A stretch of DNA of 64,000 bases, taken from contig OX940864.1 in NCBI GenBank assembly GCA_954871525.1, positions 5,264,001-5,328,000 of the forward strand, read 5' to 3'. Made by a program: the position numbers and the translations under genes. Origin of the DNA: Parietaria judaica (Eukaryota > Streptophyta > Magnoliopsida > Rosales > Urticaceae). This document shows positions 27,597 through 38,176 of the stretch, piece by piece. The notes beneath the pieces are model-generated. The model ran no database searches. It was not told the origin of the DNA and was given only the letters and a program-made list of their open reading frames with translations. How positions within the stretch are numbered: position 1 is the stretch's first letter; each line of letters begins with the position of its first letter.

Positions 27597-30500
27597 TAAT
27601 TGGTTCGAAATTTAAGGTTGTAAAAAATGTAAAATAAAGAAGTTCTATAGGAAATTCTATAGCATTTCCTATGGCATTTCTCGTCAACAATTTAATCCTT
27701 GCATATTTTTGCATGAGAACTCTTGTTATATTCAAATTCCAAAGTATAAGCCCTAAAATCATTATTTTTTCAATTGGTTCGTAATTTAAGGTTGTAAAAA
27801 ATGTAAAATAAAGAAATGCTATAAGAAATGCTATAGCATTTCCTATAGCATTTCTCGTCAATAATTTAATACTTGCATATTTTTGCATGATAACTCTTGT
27901 TATATTCAAATTCTAATGTATAAGCCCTAAAATCATTATTTTTTCAATTGATTCGAACTTTTAGGTCGTAAACAATGTAAAATAAAGAAATGCTTTAGGA
28001 AATGCTAGCATTTCCTATGGCATTTCTCGTCAACAATTTAATCCTTGCATATTTTTGCATGAGAACTCTTGTTATATTCAAATTCCAATGTACAAGCCCT
28101 AAAATCATTATTTTTTCAATTGGTTCGACTTTTAGGTCGTAAACAATGTAAAATAAAGAAATGCTTGCATTTCCTATGGAATTTAACGTCAACAATTTAA
28201 TCCTTGCATATTTTTGCATGAGAACTCTTGTTATATTCAAATTCCAATGTATAAGCCCTTAAATCATTATTTTTTTAATTGGTTCGAAATTTAAGGTTGT
28301 AAAAAATGTAAAATAAAGAAGTTCTATAGGAAATTCTATAGCATTTCCTATCGCATTTCTCGTCAACAATTTAATCCTTGCATATTTTTGCATGAGAACT
28401 CTTGTTATATTCAAATTCCAATGTATAAGCCCTAAAATCATTATTTTTTCAATTGGTTCGAAATTTAAGGTTGTAAAAAATTTAAAATAAAGAAATGCTA
28501 TAAGAAATGCTATAGCATTTCCTATAGCATTTCTCGTCAACAATTTAATCCTTGCATATTTTTGCATGATAACTCTTGTTATATTAAAATTCTAATGTAT
28601 AAGCCCTAAAATCATTATTTTTTCAATTGATTCGAACTTTTAGGTCGTAAAAAATGTAAAATAAAGAAATGCTATAAGAAATGCTAGCATTTCCTACGGC
28701 ATTTCTCGTCAACAATTTAATCCTTGCATATTTTTGCATAAGAACTCTTGTTATATTCAAATTCCAATGTATAAGCATTAAAATCATTATTTTTTCAATT
28801 GGTTCGAAATTTAAGGTTGTAAAAAATGTAAAATAATGAAATGCTATAGGAAATGCTATAGCATTTCCTATGGCATTTCTCGTCAACAATTTAATCCTTG
28901 CATATTTTTGCATGAGAACTCTTGTTATATTCAAATTCCAATGTATAAGCCCTAAAATCATTATTTATTCAATTGGATCAAAATTTAAGGTTGTAAAAAA
29001 TGTAAAATAAAGAAATGCTATAGGAAATGCTATAGCATTTCGTATGGAATTTCTCGTCAACAATTTAATCCTTGCATAATTTTGCATGAGAACACTTGTA
29101 ATATTAAAATTCCAATGTATAAGCCATAAAATAATTATTTTTTCAATTGGTTCGAAATTTAAGGTTGTAAAAAATGTTAAATAAAGAAATGCTATAGGAA
29201 ATGCTAGCATTTCCTATGGCATTTCTCGTCAACAATGTAATCCTTGCATATTTTTGCATGAGAACTCTTGTTATATTCAAATTCCAATGTATAAGCCCTA
29301 AAATCATTATTTTTTCAATTGGTTAAAAATTTAAGGTTGTAAAAAATGTAAAATAAAGAAATGCTATATGAAATGCTAGTATTTCCTATGGCATTTCTCA
29401 TCAACAAGTTAATCCTTGCATATTTTTGCATGAGAACTCTTGTTATATTCAAATTCCAATGTATAAGCCCTAAAATATTATTTTTTCAATTGGTTCAAAA
29501 TTTTAGGTCGTAAACAATGTAAAATAAAGAAATGCTATAGGAAATGCTATAGCATTTCCTATGGCATTTCTCGTCAACAATTTAATCCTTGCATATTTTT
29601 GCATGAGAATGCTTGTAATATTAAAATTCCAATGTATAAGCCCTAAAATAATTATTTTTTCAATTGGTTCGAAATTTAAGGTTATAAAAAATGTAAAATA
29701 AAGAAATGCTATAGGAAATGCTATAGCATTTCGTATGGCATTTCTCGTCAACAATTTAATCCTTGCATATTTTTCCATGAGAACTCTTGTTATATTCAAA
29801 TTCCAATGTATAAGCCCTAAAATCATTATTTTTTCAATTGGTTCGACTTTTAGGTCGTAAACAATGTAAAATAAAGAAATGCTATAGGAAATGCTATTTC
29901 CTATGGAATTTAACGTCAACAATTTAATCCTTGCATATTTTTGCATGAGAAGGCTTGTAATTTTAAAATTTCAATGTATAAGCCCTAAAATCATTTTTTT
30001 TCAATTGGTTCGAAATTTAAGGTTGTAAAAAATGTAAAATAAAGAAATGCTCTAGGAAATGCTATAGTATATCCTAGGGCATTTCTCGTCAACAATTTAA
30101 TCCTTGCATATTTTTGCATGAGAACTCTTGTTATATTCAAATTCCAATGTATAAGCACTAAAATTTTATTTTTTCAATTGGTTCGAAATTTTAGGTCGTA
30201 AACAATGTAAAATAAAGAAATGCTATAGGAAATGCTATATTTTCCTATGGCATTTCTCGTCAACAATTTAATCCTTGCATATTTTTGCATGAGAACTCTT
30301 GTTATATTCAAATTCCAATGTATAAGCTTTAAAATCATTATTTTTTCAATTGGTTCAAAACTTAAGGTTGTAAAAAATGTAAAATAAAGAAATGCTATAG
30401 GAAATGCTATAGCATTTCCTATGGCATTTCTCGTCAACAATTTAATCCTTGCATATTTTTGCATAAGAACTCTAATTATATTCAAATTCCAATGTTAAGC

Positions 30501-31689
30501 CCTAAATACATTATTTTTTCAATTGGTTCGAAATTTAAGGTTGTAAAAAATGTCAAATAAATATATGCTATAGGAAATGCTATAGCATTTCCTATGGAAC
30601 TTCTCGTCAACAATTTAATCCTTGCATATTTTTGCATGAGAACTCTTGTTATATTTAAATTCCAATGTATAAGCCCTAAAATCATTATTTTTTCAATTGG
30701 TTCGAAATTTAAGGTTAGAAAAAACGTAAAATAAAGAAATTCTATAGGAAATTCTATAGCATTTCCTATGGCATTTCTCGTCAACAATTTAATCCTTGCA
30801 TAGTTTTGCATGAGAACTCTTGTTATATTAAAATTCCAATGTATAAGCCCTAAAATCATTATTTTTTCAATTGGTTCGACTTTTAGGTCGTAAACAATGT
30901 AAAATAAACAAATGCCATTTCCTATGGCATTTCTCGTCAACAATTTAATCCTTGCATATTTTTGCATGAGAACTCTTGTTATATTCAAATTCCAATGTAT
31001 AAGCCCTTAAATCATTATTTTTTCAATTAGGTCAAAATTTAAGGTTGTAGAAAATGTAAAATAAAGAAATTCTATAGGAAATTCTATAGCATTTCCTATG
31101 GCATTTCTCGTCAACAATTTATTCCTTGCATATTTTTGCATGAGAACTCTTGTTATATTAAAATTCCAATGTATAAGCCCTTAAATCATTAGTTTTTCAA
31201 ATTGTTCGAAATTTAAGGTTGTAAAAAATGTAAAATAAAGAAATTCTATAGGAAATTCTATAGCATTTCCTATGGCATTTCTCGTCAACAATTTAATCCT
31301 TGCATATTTTTGCATGAGAAGTCTTGTTATATTAAAATTCCAATGTATAAGCCCTAAAATCATTATTTTTTCAATTGGTTCAAAATTTAAGGTTGTAAAA
31401 AATGTAAAATAAAGAAATGCTATAGGAAATGCTATAGCATTTCGTATGGCATTTCTCGTCAACAATTTAATCCTTGCATATTTTTGCATGAGAACTCTTG
31501 TTATATTCAAATTCCAATGTATAAGCCCTAAAATTATTATTTTTTCAATTGGTTCGACTTTTAGGTCGTAAACAATATAAAATAAAGAAATGCTATAGGA
31601 AATGCTATAGCATTTCTTATGGAATTTAACGTCAACAATTTAATCCTTGCATATTTTTTCATGAGATCGCTTGTAATATAAAAATTTCA

Positions 31690-33426
31690 ATGTATAAGCC
31701 CTAAAATCATTATTTTTTCAATTGGTTCGAAATTTAAGGTTGTAAAAAATGTAAAATAAAGAAATGCAATAGGAAATGCTATAGCATTTCCTATGGCATT
31801 TCTCGTCAACAATTTAATCGTTGCATATTTTTGCATGAGAACTCTTGTTATATTCAAATTCCAATGTATAAGCCTTAAAATCATTATTTTTTCAATTGGT
31901 TCGAAATTTAAGGTTGTAAAAAATGTAAAATAAAGAAATGCTATAGGAAATGCTATAGCATTTCCTATGGCATTTCTCGTCAACAATTTAATCCTTGCAT
32001 ATTTTTGAATGAGAACTCTTGTTATATTCAAATTCCAATATATAAGCCCTAAAATCATTATTTTTTCAATTGGTTCGACTTTTAGGTCGTAAAGAATGTA
32101 AAATATAGAAATGCTATAGGAAATGCTATAGCATTTCCTATGGAATTTAACGTCAACAATTTAATCCTTGCATATTTTTGCACGAGAACGCTTGTAATAT
32201 TAAATATCCAATGTATAATCGCTAAAATTATTATTTTTGCAATTGGTTCGAAATTTAAGGTTGTAAAAAATGTAAAATAAAGAAATGCTATAGGAAATGC
32301 TATAGCATTTCCTATGGCATTTCTCGTCAACAATTTAATCCTTGCATATTTTTGCATGAGAACTCTTGTTATATTCAAATTCCAATGTATAAGCTTTAAA
32401 ATCTTTATTTTTTCAATTGGTTCGAAATTTAAGGTTGTAAAAAATGTAAAATATAGAAATGCTATAGGAAATGCTATAGCATTTCCTATGGCATTTCTCG
32501 TCAACAACTTAATCCTTGCATATTTTTGCATGAGAACTCTTGTTATATTCAATTCCAATGTATAATCCCTAAAATCATTATTTTTTCAATTGGTTCGAAA
32601 TTTAAGGTTGTAAAAAATGTCAAATAAAGAAATGCTATAGGAAATGCTACAGCTTTTCCTATGGCATTTCTCGTCAACAATTTAATTGTTGCATATTTTT
32701 GAATGAGAACTCTTGTTATATTCAAATTCCAATGTATAAGCCTTAAAATCATTATTTTTTCAATTGGTTCGATATTTAAGGTTGTAAAAAATGTAAAATA
32801 AAGAAATGCTATAGGAAATGCTATAGCATTTCCTATGGCATTTCTCGTCAACAATTTAATTCTTGCATATTTTTGAATGAGAACTCTTGTTATATTCAAA
32901 TTCCAATATATAAGCCCTAAAATCATTATTTTTTCAATTGGTTCGACTTTTAGGTCGTAAAGAATGTAAAATATAGAAATGCTATAGGAAATGCTATAGC
33001 ATTTCCTATGGAATTTAACGTCAACAATTTAATCCTTGCATATTTTTGCATGAGAACGCTTGTAATATTAAATATCCAATGTATAATCCCTAAAATCATT
33101 ATTTTTGCAATTGGTTCGAAATTTAAGGTTGTAAAAAATGTAAAATAAAGAAATGCTATAGGAAATGCTATAGCATTTCCAATGGCATTTCTCGTCAACA
33201 ATTTAATCCTTGCATATTTTTGCATGAGAACTCTTGTTATATTCAAATTCCAATGTATAAGCTTTAAAATCTTTATTTTTTCAATTGGTTCGAAATTTAA
33301 GGTTGTAAAAAATGTAAAATATAGAAATGCTATAGGAAATGCTATAGCATTTCCTATGGCATTTCTCGTCAACAACTTAATCCTTGCAGATTTTTGCATG
33401 AGAACTCTTGTTATATTCAATTCCAA
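31690..33426 (-). repeat. 868-bp five-monomer HOR, two copies in left arm
   Basis: Copies are 868 bp apart (for example gtaaagaatgtaaaatatag at ~32090 and ~32958). They share ttgaatgagaac, aatatccaatgtataat and tttttgcaattgg variants. The right arm has three copies, so the arms differ in copy number. Confidence 0.85.
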
Positions 33427-35197
33427 TGTATAATCCCTAAAATCATTATTTTTTCAATTGGTTCGAAATTTAAGGTTGTAAAAAATGTCAAATAAAGAAA
33501 TGCTATAGGAAATGCTACAGCTTTTCCTATGGCATTTCTCGTCAACAATTTAATCCTTCCATATTTTTGCATGAGAACTCTTGTTATAATCTAATTCCAA
33601 TGTATAAGCCCTAAAATCATTAGTTTTTCAAATGGTTCGAAATTTAAGGTTGTAAAAAATGTAAAATAAAGAAATTCTATAGGAAATTCTATAGCATTTC
33701 CTATGGCATTTCTCGTCAACAATTTAATCCTTGCATATTTTTGCATGAGAACTCTTGTTATATTAAATTTCCAATGTATAAGCCCTAAAATCATTATTTT
33801 TTCAATTGGTTCAAAATTTAAGGTTGTAAAAAATGTAAAATAAAGAAATGCTATAGGAAATGCTATAGCATTTCTTATGGAATTTAACGTCAACAATCTA
33901 ATCCTTGCATATTTTTGCATGAGAACGCTTGTAAATATTAAAATTTCAATGTATAAGCCCTAAAATCATTATTTTTTCAATTGGTTCGAAATTTAAGGTT
34001 GTAAAAAATGTAAAATAAAGAAATGCTATAGGATATGCTATAGCATTTCCTATGGCATTTCTCGTCAACAATTTAATCCTTGCATATTTTTGCATGAGAA
34101 CTCTTGTTATATTCAAATTCCAATGTATAAGCCTTAAAATCATTATTTTTTCAATTGGTTCGAAATTTAAGGTTGTAAAAAATGTAAAATATAGAAATGC
34201 TGTAGCATTTCCTATGGCATTTCTCGTCAACAACTTAATCCTTGCATATTTTTGCATGAGAACTCTTGTTATATTCAATTCCAATGTATAATCCTTAAAA
34301 TCATTATTTTTTCAATTGGTTCAAAATTTAAGGTTGTAAACAATGTAAAATATAGAAATGCTATAGGAAATGCTATAGTATTTCCTATGGAATTTAACGT
34401 CAACAATTTAATCCTTGCATATTTTTGCATGAGAACGCTTGTAATATTAAATATCCAATGTATAATCCCTAAAATCATTATTTTTTCAATTGGTTCGAAA
34501 TTTAAGGTTGTAAAAAATGTAAAATAAAGAAATGCCATAGGAAATGCTAGCATTTCCTATGGCATTTCTCGTCAACCAATTTAATCCTTGCATATTTTTG
34601 CATGAGAACTTTTGTTATATTTAAATTCCAAGGTATAAGCTTTAAAATCATTATTTTTTCAATTGTTTCGAAATTTAAGGTTGTAAAAAATGTAAAATAA
34701 AGAAATGCTATAGGAAATGCTATAGCATTTCCTATGGCATTTCTCGTCAACAATTTAATCCTTGCATATTTTTGCATGATAACTCTTGTTATATTCAAAT
34801 TCCAATGTATAAGCTTTAAAATCATTATTTTTTCAATTGGTTCGAAATTTAAGGTTGTAAAAAATGTAAAATAAAGAAATGCTATAGGAAATGCTATAGC
34901 ATTTCCTATGGCATTTCTCGTCAACAATTTAATCCTTGCATATTTTTGCATGAGAACTCTTGTTATATTCAAATTCCAATGTATAAGCCCTAAAATCATT
35001 ATTTTGTCAATTGGTTCAAAATTTAAGGTTGTAAAAAATGTAAAATAAAGAAATGCTATAGGAAATTCTATAGCATTTCCTATGGCATTTCTTGTCAACA
35101 ATTTAATCCTTGCATTTTTTTTGCATGAGAACTCTTGTTATATTCAAATTCCAATGTAGAAGCCCTAAAATCATTATTTTTTCAATTGGTTCGAAAT

Positions 35198-35228
35198 TTT
35201 AGGTCGTAAACAATGTTTACGACCTAAA
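35198..35228. repeat. Hairpin at the left array/island junction
   Basis: A perfect 14-bp stem, tttaggtcgtaaac, with loop aat and its reverse complement. The outer strand is the type B linker of the last satellite monomer. The inner strand reads that linker backward and then enters island sequence. The array therefore ends by folding back on itself for 14 bases. Confidence 0.9.
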
Positions 35229-35264
35229 TTCTCAACAAGGATGGTAAATCATTCAAGTGCAATG

Positions 35265-35265
35265 G

Positions 35266-35303
<38 letters not shown>

Positions 35304-35312
35304 GCATATATG
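35265..35312. repeat. CA/TA microsatellite
   Basis: A (CA)n run followed by (TA)n and a gcatatatg tail. It lies in the short unique stretch between the array edge and the LTR. Its length differs from the mirror copy at 53200-53240 by several bases. Confidence 0.9.
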
Positions 35313-35380
35313 TATAGACCTTGATTCACATTTTCTTTCACCACATTCTTATTTAACATTATTTGTCTGGATTATGTAAT

Positions 35381-36389
35381 TGTTAAGGTCGGATTTGGTG
35401 AAATCCATCCTCAACATAACTCGTGTCGTTTTGCCCACAAATGACATGTAAGGGGGCGGGGAAGTTCAACCTCGAGGGGGATTATCCCCGACGAGGACGA
35501 TCCCCGAGGAAGTTCAACCTCGAGGGGTATTATCCCCGACGAGGACGATCCCCGAGGAAGTTCAACCCCGAGGAGGATTATCCCCGACGAAGATAATCTC
35601 CGCGGAAGTTCAACCCCGAGGGGGATTATCCCCGACGAGGATAATCTCCAAGGAAGCTCATCGCCCGAGGGAATTATCTCCGACGAGGATAGTCTCCGAG
35701 GATGCCCTACCGTGAATGGGATTATTCCCGAGGAGGATCATCCCCGAGGAGGTTTGATCACGAGGAAGTATAGCCACACAAAAGCAAGTTGCGAAGAAGT
35801 GTCCCATCACGCTCGACGAGGAATTTCGTCATGATGATTATGCAGAGCCCGATGACAGCCGAAGGGATGTGCATTTAATGAAGCTCACCTACCACTCGAT
35901 AAAAGGCGTCAGCGCCAGGGCTTGCAAGGCCCGATGACGGCTGAAGGGACGTGCATATAATGAAGCTCACCTACCCAAAATGACAGTCTGCTCGGAGGCG
36001 ACGTAAAGCAGAAATCCGCCATGCCTCCCATCGAATCACTCTGGAAAGCGAATGATTAAAAAGGGAAATGGCGGGAAAAATGCTAGGGGGCATAATGTAA
36101 ATTGTAAACTCTATAAAAGGCAAGAGAAGCCTCATTCGAAAGGGTTCGAAAAAATAGAGGAAAAAGGACCCGAAAAAGGGAGAAAGAAATCTTGTAATAG
36201 AAAAAGGCCAAGGAAAGAGAGAAATCGGAGGCTCATGATCCTTCATCTGTCCAGCTATTCAACGGAAGAAAACCGAGCTCATTTAGGAAATTATAATAAA
36301 ACAGAGATATTCATCATTTGTTGTTATTTATTTATTATTTGATGATTGTCTTTGTGACTGGAAAAGGGTGGTGAAAATCCCCCTCTACA
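35381..36389 (+). mobile_element. Solo LTR with 5-bp target-site duplication (left arm)
   Basis: The 1009-bp element begins TGTTAAGGTCGG and ends CCCCCTCTACA, giving the canonical TG...CA ends. It is flanked by identical 5-bp repeats gtaat at 35376-35380 and 36390-36394. A TATA-like box (tataaaagg, 36112-36120) sits about 280 bp before the 3' end, as expected of a U3/R region. No primer-binding site, polypurine tract or gag-pol follows, so it is a solo LTR, presumably left by LTR-LTR recombination. GC content is far higher than its surroundings. Superfamily cannot be assigned; the long LTR suggests Ty3/Gypsy, but that is a guess. Confidence 0.85.
35461..35748 (+). repeat. 48-bp minisatellite inside the solo LTR
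   Basis: Six tandem 48-bp units (starts 35461, 35509, 35557, 35605, 35653, 35701) built on gaagttcaac, gattatccccgacgagga and tccccgag. The repeats decay toward the 3' side. Because 48 is a multiple of three it gives a repetitive open frame on the opposite strand, which I do not consider a gene. The inverted LTR at 37522-38174 has only about one or two such units. Confidence 0.9.
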
Positions 36390-36394
36390 GTAAT

Positions 36395-36727
36395 TATATT
36401 ATTCCTCTTGATTGATTATACAATGTGATTATATAAACGAAATGAGATTTTTATTAAAATTTGGTTTTTGATTAGAGGTGTTATGTTTATCTTTTAGATT
36501 TGTGATATACGGTAGCATATATATTTTTCCAATGAAGACGTGATATACAAGTTTATTGCAGATCTAAAAATTTGATAAACAATATTAATACGACGAAATA
36601 AAAAAAAATGTTCATTATATTTGATGTAGGTAATTTAGTCACAAAATGGATATTCATTAAATATTTTTCATAAAAATTATAAACGATATTTATCGTCACC
36701 GTGCGAAGCGCGGTACCTTTCCACTAG
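36395..36727 (+). mobile_element. Candidate non-autonomous Helitron, 3' end at 36727
   Basis: The segment ends accgtgcgaagcgcggt, a short GC hairpin with one G-T pair, then eight bases, then CTAG followed by T. A hairpin just before a CTRR end and insertion before T are the diagnostic 3' features of plant Helitrons, and the gcgaagc hairpin loop is common among them. The body is AT-rich and non-coding. I could not find a convincing TC 5' end; the start given is only the base after the LTR target duplication, so the true element may be shorter. Confidence 0.5.
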
Positions 36728-37521
36728 TTAAGACTAAATTTAGGACCCAATTTTTTTTTGAATGGATCATAATTAAGACTTGCCCAATAGATTAGGACCC
36801 AAAAATTTGTACAACGAGTACTTTTGCAACAAAGAAAGGACTTTCTATGTCCTATCGAAATTGTGGCAGTCAAAGTCAAACAAGTTAGCGGACTTGTCAT
36901 GTTTCAACTTTCAATCAGCCTTAGTTCTTAGCTTAATGGGCAATCCGGAACCTGTCGTTTTCCCTCAATGACCAGTCAATTCAAGACACTACCCAATTAA
37001 ACATACATTTCACAAGGGAAACTTGAATAAATAAGCCCCAAAATACAAGTTCTACCCGTTTTGTTCACCGATTTAATGTATATGAAAAATTACTCCCCAA
37101 ATTGTCTCTTATTTTTTTTATTCCCAAAATACCCTTTTTACCACCAACTGTCTAAGTTCAAGAGGAAAAATGTAAAACTTTACCCAGAAAACTATCTAAC
37201 TTAAAACAAAGGATTTCAATTGATGACAAACCTAAAAATCAATTTTTAATGTAAAAGGATTTCAATGGGTATGAAAAAAGGATTTTGATGAGTAGTCACG
37301 CGGTCGGATTCGATACGTAGAGCACAAAAATCAAACACTCGAGGCAAATGTTATAGCTTTCGAAGTCGAGACTAAGCCTTAAAAAAAGGCAAAAAAGGCT
37401 AAAACTCATTATTTGTTTTTAAATAATTTTATTGGATATAATAAGTCTTCTCAAGAGGGAAGCCGAATACGTCATGCGGGAGATCCATAGCGGGGATTGC
37501 GGAAATCATTCTGGTGGGCGA
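36728..37521. other. Unassigned spacer between Helitron end and inverted LTR fragment
   Basis: AT-rich sequence with no recognisable gene. A short repeated motif, aaaggatttcaat, occurs at 37203, 37256 and in altered form at ~37280. The part from ~37440 to 37521 continues the strand and composition of the adjacent LTR fragment and may be its 3' portion or internal retrotransposon sequence. Confidence 0.5.
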
Positions 37522-38174
37522 TCCGTTGAATAGCTGGACAGATGAAGGATCACGAACACGAATTCTCTCTATTTCCTTAGCCTTTTCTTTTATCAGACTT
37601 TTCTCCCTCTTTTTTGGGCCTTTCTTCCCTCTTTTTCCCAACCTTTACAAATGAGGCTTATCTTGCCTTTTATAGAGTTTACAATGCCTTTCCCTCGCAT
37701 CCTTCCCGCCTTTTTCCTTTTAATCATTCACTCTCCGGTGTGATTTGAGGGCAGCATGGTCAATTCTTGCTTTATGTCGCTTCCGAGGAGGCTGCCGTTA
37801 TGGGTAGGTGCGCCTCATTAAATGCGCATCCCGGCAGTGGTCATTCGGCCCTGCAAGCCTCGCCGCTGGTGCTCTCATCGAGTGAGTAGGTCGACCTCAT
37901 TAAATGCACGTCTCGTCAATAGTCATTCAGCCCTGCACCGTCATCATGATGAAATTCCTCGTCCGGTGTGATGGGATGCTTCATCGCAACTTGCTCTCGC
38001 GTGGCTGCGTCTCCTCGTGGATGAATCTTCTCGGGGGTATTCTTCCTCGGGGATGTTCCTCCTCGGGGATAGTCTCCCTCGGGTTATGAGTTTCATCGCC
38101 TCCCCCTGTGTCGTTTATGGACAAAACGACACGAGTTGTGTTGATGATGGATTTGACCAAATCCGACCTTAACA
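37522..38174 (-). mobile_element. Inverted LTR fragment related to the solo LTR (left arm)
   Basis: Read on the minus strand it starts TGTTAAGGTCGG at 38174. It follows the solo LTR through the acgacacgag box, the cccgaggagg region, the gcatttaatgaggcgcacc boxes, a TATA-like box (37666-37674) and the ccttcatctgtccagctatt box. Similarity stops at about 37522. It has fewer 48-bp units and many substitutions, so it is a different family member. The outer flank is gtgat (38175-38179), but no matching copy was found on the other side, so the far end is probably truncated. Confidence 0.75.
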
Positions 38175-38176
38175 GT

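Larger units (their letters stand above)
1..35214 (-). repeat. Left satellite array, ~171-175 bp monomers (plant centromere-like)
   Basis: About 200 head-to-tail monomers, AT-rich, running without interruption from the window start. Spacing measured at one landmark is 175 and 174 bp (34561, 34736, 34910); variants lacking a few bases give 171-173 bp. Each monomer has a conserved block (tcgtcaacaatttaatcc), a tgcatatttttgcatgagaa block, a caattggttcgaaattt block and a palindromic core. Two linker types alternate irregularly: aaggttgtaaaaaatg (type A) and aggtcgtaaacaatg (type B). Monomer length and HOR organisation are typical of plant centromeric satellites; the centromere role is inferred. 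The minus strand is given because the stop-free frame lies there. Monomers between ~29 kb and 35.2 kb carry more private variants than those farther from the island. Confidence 0.95.

Noticed and set aside
963..35101. Dozens of minus-strand open frames of 65-276 codons as genes
   Set aside because: All are the same 58-codon translation of the satellite monomer, broken only where a monomer length is not a multiple of three. There is no promoter or leader context and no conserved start.
1..35214. CRISPR array
   Set aside because: Repeats are contiguous 171-175 bp monomers with no unique spacers, and the surroundings are plant nuclear DNA.
35381..38174. A single ~2.8-kb DNA transposon with long terminal inverted repeats
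   Set aside because: The left copy has its own TG...CA ends and gtaat duplications at 35376 and 36390, showing it inserted alone as an LTR.
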